Origin: Pseudomonas sp. B33.4
Lineage (GTDB): Bacteria > Pseudomonadota > Gammaproteobacteria > Pseudomonadales > Pseudomonadaceae
Length of the DNA stretch: 64,000 bases
Assembly: GCF_034555375.1 (NCBI RefSeq)
Contig: NZ_CP140706.1
Span: 2,161,001 to 2,225,000 of the forward strand
Direction: 5' to 3'
Shown here piece after piece: positions 26,690 through 34,141 of this stretch. The notes under the pieces were generated by a model, which ran no database searches, was not told the DNA's origin, and saw only the letters and a program-made list of their open reading frames with translations. Position 1 is the first letter of the stretch. Each line of letters begins with the position of its first letter. Both the position numbers and the translations under genes were made by a program.

Positions 26690-28132
26690 ATGCTGTCTCT
26701 GCTCACCGAACACCCGTTGTTCTGCGCGTTGATCCTGATCCTCCTCGATCTGGGCCTGTGGCGTTTGATCAGTTCCCATGGCAGCGAGTGGAAACTGCTG
26801 GTGCGGGTGCTGATTTTCACGCTGTTCAGCGTCCTGCTGTTCAACGAAGGTCTCAACCCGATGGAGCCGGCGCCGTGGGCCGACAACGTGCCGCTGCACC
26901 TGGCGGCGACCGGGTTGCAGATTGGCTGGTGGCTGTTCGGTGCGCGCACCCTGACGGTGTTGATCGGCGCGGTAATGATGCAGCGAGTCGGCCACACCGG
27001 CCGACTGTTGCAGGACTTGCTCGGCGCGGTGATTTTCCTCATCGCGATCATTGCCGCGCTGGCCTATGTACTGGACCTGCCGGTCAAAGGCGTGCTGGCG
27101 ACGTCCGGCGCATTGGCGATCATCGTCGGTCTGGCCTTGCAGAGCACCCTCAGCGATGTGTTCTCCGGCATCGTCCTCAACACCACCAAGCCTTATCAAC
27201 TGGATGACTGGATTTCCATCGACGGCACCGAAGGGCGGGTCACCGATATCGACTGGCGCGCCACGCGCCTGCAAACCAGTCAGGGCAGCATGGCGGTGAT
27301 CCCCAACTCGCTGGCGGCCAAGGCCAAGATCATCAACTTCAGTCGGCCGAGCAATATGTTCGGCGTCGCGGTCAGCGTGCAGGTCAGCCCGCATGCGCGG
27401 CCCAATGCGGTGATCGATGCGCTGGAGCGGGCCATGCAGGGCTGTCGGCAATTGCTCGACACGCCTGCGCCGAACGTGGCGCTGAAAAGCTCCGGCAGCA
27501 GTGGCGCGGAATACGAGATCAGCGGTTTCGTTGCGTCGATGGGCGAGAAGCGCGTGGTGCGCAATCAGTTGTTCGATCTGGCGTATCGGCACTTGCAGGC
27601 GTCCGGGGTCAATCTGCTGTCGAGTGATGAAAGCAGCACACCGAGCAACCTGTCGCGGCCCCGCGCGCTGCTCGACAGTTCGCCGATCTTCTCGACCCTG
27701 CGCCAGGAAGAGAAAGACACCTTCAGCCAGAACATGAGCCTGCAAACCTTCCGTACCGGCGAGACGATCCTTGAGGCGGGGGAGGTCAGCGATCATTTGT
27801 TCATTATCGAGTCGGGTGTGGTCACGGTGACCTTGACCCGCCATGGCACGCCGTTTGAATCCGGACGCATGGGCCCCGGCGAGGTCATCGGTGAGGCGGG
27901 CATTCTTTCCGATTCCTCGGTGCCGGCGAAGTTTGCCGCGAAGACTTATTGCGCCCTGTACCGCATTGAAAAGTCGTACCTCAAGCCATGCCTCGACGCC
28001 CGTCACGACATCAACGACGCGATGAAAGCCTTGCTCGATTACCGCCTGCACAAGGCGCAATCGCTGACCGAGGACGCGCCAGTGGTCGCACCGAAAAAAG
28101 GCTTCCTGCAATGGCTGCGCAATCGCGCCTGA
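26690..28132 (+). CDS. MscS-type channel with cyclic-nucleotide-binding domain (bCNG-like)
   Basis: This 480-residue inner-membrane protein has four hydrophobic helices (about 5-155), an MscS pore and beta domain (GALAIIVGLALQSTLSDVFSG begins near 140; GTEGRVTDIDWRATRL; VIPNS), and a C-terminal cyclic-nucleotide-binding domain (about 335-450; GETILEAGE, FIIESGVV, GPGEVIGEAG). This is the architecture of bacterial cyclic-nucleotide-gated MscS relatives, which usually do not gate by tension. I used the ATG at 26690 as it precedes the first helix. It converges with the GNAT gene with three bases between stops. Confidence 0.85.
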   Translation: MLSLLTEHPLFCALILILLDLGLWRLISSHGSEWKLLVRVLIFTLFSVLLFNEGLNPMEPAPWADNVPLHLAATGLQIGWWLFGARTLTVLIGAVMMQRVGHTGRLLQDLLGAVIFLIAIIAALAYVLDLPVKGVLATSGALAIIVGLALQSTLSDVFSGIVLNTTKPYQLDDWISIDGTEGRVTDIDWRATRLQTSQGSMAVIPNSLAAKAKIINFSRPSNMFGVAVSVQVSPHARPNAVIDALERAMQGCRQLLDTPAPNVALKSSGSSGAEYEISGFVASMGEKRVVRNQLFDLAYRHLQASGVNLLSSDESSTPSNLSRPRALLDSSPIFSTLRQEEKDTFSQNMSLQTFRTGETILEAGEVSDHLFIIESGVVTVTLTRHGTPFESGRMGPGEVIGEAGILSDSSVPAKFAAKTYCALYRIEKSYLKPCLDARHDINDAMKALLDYRLHKAQSLTEDAPVVAPKKGFLQWLRNRA

Positions 28133-28135
28133 GCA

Positions 28136-28717
28136 TTACCGGTAGCCGACGAGTTTCTGTTCCAGGTGCCGACGCACCTGCGGCCACTCGTCGTCGATGA
28201 TGCTGAAGCGCACCGAGTTGCGCTTGCGCCCGTCCGGCATGATCCGCTCATGCCGGACGATGCCTTCCTGTTGCGCGCCAAGGCGCAGGATCGCGTTGCG
28301 TGACTTCTCGTTGTTCTCGTCGGTGGTGAACTGCACGCGCACGCAATCGAGGACTTCGAAGGCGTGACGCAGCATCAGGTACTTGGCTTCGGTGTTGACG
28401 AAGGATTTCTGCCAGCTCGCCGCGATCCAGCTGCTGCCGATTTCCAGCTTGCGATTGAGCGTGTCGATCTTCCAGAAACGCGTGGAGCCGATGACTTCGC
28501 CGGTCTCTTTGAGAACGATGACGAACGGCATCACGGTGCCAGCGTCACGCCCATCGAGTGCCTTTTTCAGATAACTGTCGACCGTGCTGGCCGAAGGCAC
28601 CACGGTGACGGTGAGGTTCCACAATTCGCCGTCAGCGGCCGCATGGAGCAGGGCGGCGGCATCGGAATACTCAAGCGGGCGCAGGAGAATGCGCTGACCT
28701 TGCAGCGTGGTTGGCAT
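28136..28717 (-). CDS. GNAT-family N-acetyltransferase (RimJ/RimL-like)
   Basis: This 193-residue acetyltransferase has the RimJ/RimL layout: N-terminal LRPLEYSDAAALL, the central IGSTRFWKID strand, IGSSWIAASWQKSFVNTEAKYLML with acetyl-CoA-binding helix, and the closing VQFTTDENNEKSRNAILRLG segment in pieces. The family acetylates protein N-termini or small molecules; no substrate is indicated. It is on the opposite strand to both neighbours and 129 bases from the divergent exonuclease gene. Confidence 0.82.
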   Translation of the reverse strand: MPTTLQGQRILLRPLEYSDAAALLHAAADGELWNLTVTVVPSASTVDSYLKKALDGRDAGTVMPFVIVLKETGEVIGSTRFWKIDTLNRKLEIGSSWIAASWQKSFVNTEAKYLMLRHAFEVLDCVRVQFTTDENNEKSRNAILRLGAQQEGIVRHERIMPDGRKRNSVRFSIIDDEWPQVRRHLEQKLVGYR

Positions 28718-28846
28718 GGGATTCAGGTCTCGGCGGAGCGGGCGAATGGCGAGCGCGTATTACGCCGCATCGAGTGGATCCGATGCAACCGCCACGATGT
28801 TCACGAGGTCATAATTTTCACAGTCCACTGGCAGGAGCCTGCGCCG

Positions 28847-29641
28847 ATGAAAAACCTGCGGATCGCCACCTACAACGTCAACGGTTTACGCGCGCGTCTG
28901 CCGAACCTGCTGGATTGGCTCAAGCGCGAGCAACCGGATATCGCCTGCCTGCAAGAACTCAAATCCCTCGACAGCGCATTTCCTGCAGCAGAACTGGAAG
29001 CCGCCGGTTATGGCGCGATCTGGCAAGGCCAGGCGTCGTGGAACGGCGTGGCGATTCTCGCCCGTGACGCGCAACCGCTGGAGAGTCGACGCGGTCTGCC
29101 GGGCGATCCGGATGACAAGCACAGTCGTTATCTGGAAGCGGCGGTGCATGGCGTACTCGTCGGTTGCCTGTACCTGCCCAACGGCAATCCGCAGCCGGGA
29201 CCGAAATTCGATTACAAACTGGCCTGGTTCGAACGGCTGATCAGCTACGCCAAAGACCTGCAAAGCAGCGATCACCCGGTGGTGCTGGCCGGTGACTACA
29301 ACGTCGTGCCCACTGACATGGACATCTACAACACCCGCTCGTGGCTCAAGGATGCGTTGCTGCAACCGCAGAGCCGCGAGTGTTATCAGCGCCTGCTCGA
29401 TCAGGGCTGGACCGATTCGCTGCGCCATCTGTATCCCGAGGATCGTCTCTATACGTTTTGGGATTATTTCCGCCAACACTGGCAAACCAACTCCGGACTG
29501 CGCATCGATCATCTGCTGCTCAACCCGGCGCTGAGTCCGTATCTGCATGAGGCCGGGGTCGACGCCTGGGTGCGCAACGAGCCGCATGCCAGCGACCATG
29601 CGCCGACGTGGATTCGTATCGGCTCACGCAAGAAACGCTAG
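28847..29641 (+). CDS. xthA: Exodeoxyribonuclease III
   Basis: This 264-residue AP endonuclease/3'-5' exonuclease acts in base-excision repair. Metal and catalytic residues of the EEP fold are present: YNVNGLRA, LQELK (Glu near 34), GDYNVVPTD, RIDHLLL and SDHAP at the end. The length matches the family. CAGGAG precedes the ATG at 28847; the frame is open upstream but without conserved sequence. Pseudomonas carries two ExoIII-like genes, so the symbol is likely but not certain. Confidence 0.85.
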   Translation: MKNLRIATYNVNGLRARLPNLLDWLKREQPDIACLQELKSLDSAFPAAELEAAGYGAIWQGQASWNGVAILARDAQPLESRRGLPGDPDDKHSRYLEAAVHGVLVGCLYLPNGNPQPGPKFDYKLAWFERLISYAKDLQSSDHPVVLAGDYNVVPTDMDIYNTRSWLKDALLQPQSRECYQRLLDQGWTDSLRHLYPEDRLYTFWDYFRQHWQTNSGLRIDHLLLNPALSPYLHEAGVDAWVRNEPHASDHAPTWIRIGSRKKR

Positions 29642-29742
29642 CGGGCGATTGGCGAAATCAATTGTCGAAATGCCTGCCTGATCCCGTATACATGGCGACC
29701 ATCAACGCAGTGAACTGCGGCCCCATGCAAAAGGATCAAGCA

Positions 29743-30576
29743 ATGAGCGAGCCACGCCTGAAGAATCTGAAGCTGTATCTGCAACGCCTGGGTTTTGATG
29801 CACCACCAGCGCCGACGCTGGCGAACCTGCGGCTGCTGCAATGGCGCCACACCGGTGCCTTTGCGTTCGAGAATCTGGCGACGATTACCGGAGCGCCAGT
29901 GCTGATCGATCTGCCATCGATTGAAGAGAAAGTTCTGCTCGGCGGTCGCGGTGGCTACTGCTACGAGCTGAATAATCTGTTTTTCAACCTGTTGCTGGAA
30001 CTGGGTTTCGACGCTCGCGCCATCAGCGGGCGCGTGGTGATGAATCAGCCGGAAGGCAGTTGGACGGCGCGCACGCACCGCTTGAGTCTGGTCACGCTAG
30101 ACGGTGTGCGCTACATCACCGACGTAGGCTTCGGCGGCATGGTGCCGACTGCGCCGCTGCTTCTCGATACCGAAGCCGAACAAACCACACCGCACGAACC
30201 CTATCGCATCGAAAAGCAAGCTGATGGCTACATGCTGCGCGCCAATGTCGCGGGCGAGTGGCGGTCGATGTATCTGTTCGATTTGCAACGCCAGGAAGAC
30301 ATCGATTTCACCATTGGCAACTGGTACGTCTCGGCCCATCCCGACTCTCCGTTTACCCAACGCCTGATGGTCGCGCGTACTGGCGATGGCTGGCGCAAGA
30401 CGCTGAACAACGGCAGCTTCGCTGTTCATCGCACGGGCGCCAGCAGTGAGCGGCGCGAGGTGACGCAGGTCGATGAGCTGATTGAATTGCTGGCGCGCGA
30501 GTTTGCTCTGCACCTGCCGGATCTGCCCCACATACGGCAGGCTCTGGCGCGGATGATCACACCGGTTTCCGTTTAG
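29743..30576 (+). CDS. nat: Arylamine N-acetyltransferase
   Basis: This 277-residue enzyme transfers acetyl from acetyl-CoA to arylamines and hydrazines. The NAT triad is visible as C73 (RGGYCYELN), H112 (ARTHRLSL) and D127 (ITDVGFGG). The length is normal for bacterial NATs. I used the ATG at 29743 (AAGGATCAAGCA before it); an upstream in-frame ATG would add residues lacking similarity. Its stop overlaps the stop of the convergent antitoxin gene in the tetramer TTAG. Confidence 0.87.
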   Translation: MSEPRLKNLKLYLQRLGFDAPPAPTLANLRLLQWRHTGAFAFENLATITGAPVLIDLPSIEEKVLLGGRGGYCYELNNLFFNLLLELGFDARAISGRVVMNQPEGSWTARTHRLSLVTLDGVRYITDVGFGGMVPTAPLLLDTEAEQTTPHEPYRIEKQADGYMLRANVAGEWRSMYLFDLQRQEDIDFTIGNWYVSAHPDSPFTQRLMVARTGDGWRKTLNNGSFAVHRTGASSERREVTQVDELIELLAREFALHLPDLPHIRQALARMITPVSV

Positions 30577-30899
30577 GGCTTGGCGTCTGGCTCCAGCACT
30601 CGGCGGATTTCCCCGACCGCTGCCGACAGTTTTTTCTCTAGACTCTTGAGGTCTGCGGCGGTAATGCCTTTCTTGAATTGCCCGCTCGATTCGGCTTGTT
30701 CCGGTTTGGCGACGGCATCGAGCAGGGCATGGCGCAGGGTGTTATTGATCACCGTCTGATAACCGAACCCTTCGTTTTCCGCGACCGTACGCGCTGCCTC
30801 GATGACGGCGTCGTCGAGCATGATGGTGATGCGGGTTTTACCTTTGTTTGACGCCACTGCGCCGCGTTTGCCCTGAGAAAAGTCATATTCATCTTTCAT
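30573..30899 (-). CDS. brnA: BrnA-family antitoxin
   Basis: This 108-residue protein has a ribbon-helix-helix core (TRITIMLDDAVIEAAR, residues about 22-60) and a helical, charged C-terminus. It lies three bases downstream of a BrnT-type toxin gene, the usual toxin-then-antitoxin order of BrnT/BrnA. It should neutralise BrnT and repress the pair through its DNA-binding domain. The N-terminus (MKDEYDFSQGKRGAV) is the typical BrnA start. Confidence 0.82.
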   Translation of the reverse strand: MKDEYDFSQGKRGAVASNKGKTRITIMLDDAVIEAARTVAENEGFGYQTVINNTLRHALLDAVAKPEQAESSGQFKKGITAADLKSLEKKLSAAVGEIRRVLEPDAKP

Positions 30900-30902
30900 C
30901 GG

Positions 30903-31187
30903 TCAAGCCTCCAGAAAATAAGCGCAACGTTCGCTCGGTGTGGCGGCACGTGCAGAAATGATTCGAACAACATTCGCTTCCCGGTAACTGTACGCAACGA
31001 CCAACAAGCGCCCTTTGCCGTTGAGGCCAATAGTGATCCAGCGCTGTTCGTCATGGTCGTTGTCCTCGATCGTCAGTGCTCGTTCGTCGTGAAAGACCGG
31101 TTCGGTCTCGGCGAGGCTGACGCCCTTGTGCTTGAGTTTGTTAGCTGCGTTCTTGCTTTTGTCGTACTGAATTTCAATTGACTTCAT
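30903..31187 (-). CDS. brnT: BrnT-family ribonuclease toxin
   Basis: This 94-residue toxin has the BrnT pattern: IQYDKSKNAANKLKHKGVS, then FHDERALTIED, RWITIGLNGKGRLLVVAYS and a C-terminal RIISARAATPSER. BrnT is a RelE-like RNase that blocks translation. The upstream region carries an imperfect inverted repeat suited to antitoxin binding. A lone toxin-antitoxin pair between nat and a permease suggests an acquired insertion. Confidence 0.85.
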   Translation of the reverse strand: MKSIEIQYDKSKNAANKLKHKGVSLAETEPVFHDERALTIEDNDHDEQRWITIGLNGKGRLLVVAYSYREANVVRIISARAATPSERCAYFLEA

Positions 31188-31190
31188 TAT

Positions 31191-31211
31191 GCATACTTTA
31201 TATGTATAAAA
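31191..31211 (-). promoter_or_regulatory. Imperfect inverted repeat upstream of brnT (candidate BrnA operator)
   Basis: On the minus strand the sequence contains TATACATAT and, after three bases, GTATGCATA, arms that match at seven of nine positions, directly before the brnT start. The region is AT-rich and would overlap the promoter and leader. Confidence 0.4.
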
Positions 31212-31361
31212 AAGAGCGCGTCCGCACCGTCGGTCGCCGTGAACACTTCAGCGTAGTGGCGGCAGGCGAGGGCACTGGAGAGGAAGTGTTGCCGGATTTG
31301 TGGGAGATGGGAGCAGCGGGCTAGAAGCTTGGGTGGCTACCTATCCATTATGTGACTGACA

Positions 31362-31375
31362 AGTTGTATACAACT
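31362..31375. promoter_or_regulatory. Perfect 14-base palindrome upstream of the nucleobase permease
   Basis: AGTTGTATACAACT is a perfect palindrome 66 bases before the permease start. Its core TTGTATACAA is the shape bound by many GntR-family (FadR/VanR subgroup) repressors. No such regulator gene is next to it. Confidence 0.5.
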
Positions 31376-31441
31376 ATATGGACATTTGTCCCGATTATTG
31401 AATACAGTGTGCGCATAACAAAAACCAGGGAACCCCCCACC

Positions 31442-32965
31442 ATGAAAACGCCCCATGTTTCACACCAACGGCCCGAGGACGAAAATCTCGGGGTCGGCGC
31501 GAATATGGCTTACGGCCTGCAACATGTTCTGACCATGTACGGCGGTATCGTTGCGGTGCCACTGATCATCGGCCAGGCGGCCGGCCTGTCGCCGGCAGAC
31601 ATTGGTTTGCTGATTGCTGCTTCATTGTTTGCGGGGGGGCTGGCGACACTGCTGCAAACCCTGGGTCTACCGTTTTTTGGCTGTCAGTTGCCGCTGGTAC
31701 AGGGCGTGTCGTTTTCCGGCGTGGCGACCATGGTCGCGATCGTCAGCAGTGGCGGGGAGGGCGGCTTCCAGTCGGTGCTGGGCGCAGTGATTGCGGCGTC
31801 CTTGATAGGCTTATTGATCACACCGGTGTTCTCGCGCATCACCAAGTTCTTCCCGCCGCTGGTCACCGGCATCGTGATCACCACCATCGGCCTGACGCTG
31901 ATGCCGGTGGCCGCGCGCTGGGCGATGGGTGGCAACAGCCATGCGCCGGACTTCGGTAGCATGCAGAACATCGGTCTGGCGGCGGTCACGCTGGTGCTGG
32001 TGTTGCTGCTGAGCAAGGTCGGCAGCTCGACCATCTCGCGTCTGTCGATCCTGTTGGCCATGGTGATCGGCACGGTGCTGGCGGTGTTCCTCGGCATGGC
32101 GGACTTCTCCAGTGTCACCACTGGCCCGATGTTCGGCTTCCCGACACCGTTCCACTTCGGCATGCCGACCTTCCATTTCGCCGCGATCCTGTCGATGTGC
32201 ATCGTGGTCATGGTGACGCTGGTCGAAACCTCGGCGGACATTCTGGCGGTCGGTGAAATCATCGGCACCAAGGTCGATTCCAAACGTCTGGGCAATGGCC
32301 TGCGGGCGGACATGCTGTCGAGCATGTTTGCGCCGATTTTCGGTTCGTTCACCCAGAGCGCCTTCGCCCAGAACGTCGGGCTGGTGGCGGTAACCGGGAT
32401 CAAGAGCCGTTACGTGGTGGCCACAGGCGGTATCTTCCTCGTCATCCTCGGCCTGCTGCCATTCATGGGCCGGGTCATTGCGGCAGTGCCGACTTCGGTG
32501 CTCGGTGGTGCCGGTATCGTGCTGTTCGGCACCGTGGCCGCGAGCGGCATCCGTACGCTGTCCAAGGTTGATTACCGCAACAACGTCAACCTGATCATCG
32601 TCGCCACCTCGATCGGTTTCGGCATGATTCCGATTGCTGCGCCGAACTTCTACGATCACTTCCCAAGCTGGTTCGCGACCATTTTCCACTCGGGCATCAG
32701 CTCGTCGGCGATCATGGCTATTCTGCTCAACCTGGCGTTCAACCACTTCACTGCCGGTAACTCGGATCAGCAATCGGTGTTTGCCGCAGCCGAGGAGCGG
32801 ACCCTGCGTTACCGCGATCTGGCGGCGCTGCGCGAAGGCGATTACTTCAGCGACGGCAAGCTGCATGACTGCGATGGCAAGGAAGTGCCGGTGATCGAGC
32901 CCGATGACCACGATCATGGCCATGGTGCGCCGAAGGTGCAGGTGAAGAGTAGCGAGCACGTCTGA
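31442..32965 (+). CDS. Nucleobase:cation symporter-2 (xanthine/uric acid-type permease)
   Basis: This 507-residue inner-membrane permease of the NCS2/NAT family has about 14 helices. Signatures are GLQHVLTMYGG at the N-terminus, FGCQLPLVQGVSF, and the substrate motif region ETSADILAVGEI with TQSAFAQNVGLVAVTGI. The pattern suits purine (xanthine, urate) rather than uracil transport. The cytoplasmic tail is longer than usual and ends with DDHDHGHG. I used the ATG at 31442. A terminator follows. Exact substrate is not certain. Confidence 0.85.
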   Translation: MKTPHVSHQRPEDENLGVGANMAYGLQHVLTMYGGIVAVPLIIGQAAGLSPADIGLLIAASLFAGGLATLLQTLGLPFFGCQLPLVQGVSFSGVATMVAIVSSGGEGGFQSVLGAVIAASLIGLLITPVFSRITKFFPPLVTGIVITTIGLTLMPVAARWAMGGNSHAPDFGSMQNIGLAAVTLVLVLLLSKVGSSTISRLSILLAMVIGTVLAVFLGMADFSSVTTGPMFGFPTPFHFGMPTFHFAAILSMCIVVMVTLVETSADILAVGEIIGTKVDSKRLGNGLRADMLSSMFAPIFGSFTQSAFAQNVGLVAVTGIKSRYVVATGGIFLVILGLLPFMGRVIAAVPTSVLGGAGIVLFGTVAASGIRTLSKVDYRNNVNLIIVATSIGFGMIPIAAPNFYDHFPSWFATIFHSGISSSAIMAILLNLAFNHFTAGNSDQQSVFAAAEERTLRYRDLAALREGDYFSDGKLHDCDGKEVPVIEPDDHDHGHGAPKVQVKSSEHV

Positions 32966-32981
32966 CGGCTGACTCTAAATA

Positions 32982-33020
32982 AAAAGGGCCGATCTGTTAC
33001 ACACAGATCGGCCCTTTTTC
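32982..33020 (+). terminator. Rho-independent terminator after the permease
   Basis: Arms AAGGGCCGATCTG and CAGATCGGCCCTT flank a short loop and are followed by a T-run, 17 bases after the stop. Confidence 0.88.
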
Positions 33021-33027
33021 ATTTCAA

Positions 33028-33137
33028 GATCAAAAGATCGCAGCCTTCGGCAGCTCCTACACAGATCTCATACTCCGCCGATTCTGCGGATGAACGCTGA
33101 ATCTGTAGGAGCTGCCGAAGGCTGCGATCTTCTGATC
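33028..33137. repeat. Two family 1 REP units in inverted orientation
   Basis: Units at 33028-33063 and 33104-33137 face each other across a 40-base spacer. They follow the permease terminator. The right unit has one change (CTTCTGATC for CTTTTGATC). Confidence 0.85.
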
Positions 33138-33149
33138 TTTTCCATCGCC

Positions 33150-33188
33150 CACAAAAAAGCCCCTGAATCTTTCGATTCAGGGGCTTTG
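33150..33188 (-). terminator. Rho-independent terminator of tRNA-Asn
   Basis: Read on the minus strand, GCCCCTGAATC, GAAA loop, GATTCAGGGGC and six Ts lie five bases after the 3' end of the tRNA. Confidence 0.88.
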
Positions 33189-33193
33189 CTATT

Positions 33194-33269
33194 TGGCTCC
33201 ACAACCTGGACTCGAACCAGGGACCCAATGATTAACAGTCATTTGCTCTACCAACTGAGCTATTGCGGA
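33194..33269 (-). tRNA. tRNA-Asn (GTT)
   Basis: A 76-base tRNA on the minus strand starts TCCGCAATAGCTCAGTTGG, has anticodon loop CTGTTAA and ends with an encoded CCA (GGAGCCA). The TpsiC arm GGTTCGAGTCC and acceptor pairing are intact. It is a single-gene unit with its own promoter and terminator. Confidence 0.95.
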
Positions 33270-33279
33270 ATTGGTGCGT

Positions 33280-33307
33280 ATGTTACTGATTCAAAAAGAG
33301 AAGTCAA
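33280..33307 (-). promoter_or_regulatory. Promoter of tRNA-Asn
   Basis: On the minus strand TTGACT (33302-33307) is followed after 16 bases by TAACAT (33280-33285), ten bases before the mature tRNA 5' end. Confidence 0.65.
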
Positions 33308-33488
33308 GCTTCTCTTGTGAAATTGGCTGATTTGCCGGGATGAACGGTGGTTTGTCAGTGATTGGCGGTTACCAGAACCGTAGCAGAGGTCTACCATAGC
33401 CGCCCGGAAGTGGTCACACGCGCTGCCGGCCATTCGCCGAAAAGGTACGTGCCATGAAGCATTCAATCCGCAATAACGAGGTGTTCGC

Positions 33489-33719
33489 ATGAGCATCGCG
33501 CAAATCAGCCTGCCCAAAGGCGTCGGTGCACATGCCGAAAAACTCTTCGACGCAATCACTCAGGCTGGCACCGCTGAAGAATTGAACCGCGCCGGCGGCA
33601 AGGCCGAAGGTTTTGTCCTCGGTCTGGAAAGCACCAAAGCGATCAAAAGCCAGATCGCCGAATCGCTTTACGTCGCTTATGACGATGCCGCCACTCAGCG
33701 CGCGAGCGAACTGGCTTAA
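33489..33719 (+). CDS. Small conserved hypothetical protein (76 aa)
   Basis: This is a 76-residue soluble protein without membrane segment or signal (starts MSIAQISLPKG). Codon use matches neighbours and a CGAGG site precedes the ATG, so I take it as real. The sequence is mostly helical with a Gly-rich centre (RAGGKAEGFVLGLE). I do not recognise a family. Its stop overlaps the stop of the convergent membrane protein in TTAA. Confidence 0.65.
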   Translation: MSIAQISLPKGVGAHAEKLFDAITQAGTAEELNRAGGKAEGFVLGLESTKAIKSQIAESLYVAYDDAATQRASELA

Positions 33720-33916
33720 CTGCCGAAGGTAATGGTGCCCAGCATCAGTTTGGCGTAAGCCGCTGTGGCTGCCAGTTGCACCAGCCACAGGGCGAGGCCG
33801 CCAAGGAAGACCCCGGCCGCGACTTGCAGCACCAGGCTTTTTTCGCGTTTGGCCGAGGCGCGGGGGATGAAATCATCCAGGTCGTCACGGTCGGCGCGCA
33901 GGTTGTCGTTTTTCAT
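33716..33916 (-). CDS. Small single-pass membrane protein (66 aa)
   Basis: The protein has a charged N-terminus (MKNDNLRADRDDLDD) and one or two closely spaced hydrophobic stretches (LVLQVAAGVFLGGLALWLV and a weaker one near the end). I used the ATG at 33916 since the upstream part of the frame runs into a REP element. AAGAGAG lies before it. The family is common in pseudomonads as an uncharacterised small protein; the role is unknown. Confidence 0.65.
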   Translation of the reverse strand: MKNDNLRADRDDLDDFIPRASAKREKSLVLQVAAGVFLGGLALWLVQLAATAAYAKLMLGTITFGS

Positions 33917-33953
33917 ATGGGCTCTCTTCAGAAATCTCGGGTGTACACAAAAC

Positions 33954-34044
33954 CTGTAGGAGTGAGCCTGCTCGCGATAGCGTCGTGTCAGCCGAAACTT
34001 CATTACCTGACACTCCGCTATCGCGAGCAGGCTCACTCCTACAG
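33954..34044. repeat. Inverted REP pair (family 2)
   Basis: The arms begin CTGTAGGAGTGAGCCTGCTC and extend through TCGCGATAGCG; they are inverted around a loop of about 35 bases. It lies upstream of the small membrane protein gene and before the aminotransferase terminator. Family 2 recurs at 58.4 kb and, as a variant, at 37.7 kb. Confidence 0.88.
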
Positions 34045-34095
34045 TTTGATTTGTGTGCAGTCTAGAGGGTGTGGGGCGTTATCCGGGACAAATAA

Positions 34096-34128
34096 AAAAC
34101 GGGAAGCCCCAAGGCTTCCCGTTTTTCA
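34096..34128 (-). terminator. Terminator of the aromatic aminotransferase gene
   Basis: GGGAAGCC and GGCTTCCC pair around CCAA with A/T runs on both sides, so it can act in both directions. It is 14 bases after the aminotransferase stop. Confidence 0.85.
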
Positions 34129-34141
34129 TCACGCGGCGAAA

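Noticed and set aside
31811..32959. A 382-codon minus-strand frame opposite the permease, rich in His, Asp and Arg
   Set aside because: It is the antisense reading of a membrane protein; there is no start signal or family resemblance.
33294..33317. AGAGAAG/CTTCTCT repeat as a plus-strand terminator
   Set aside because: It overlaps the -35 box of the tRNA-Asn promoter and no T-run follows; no plus-strand gene ends there.
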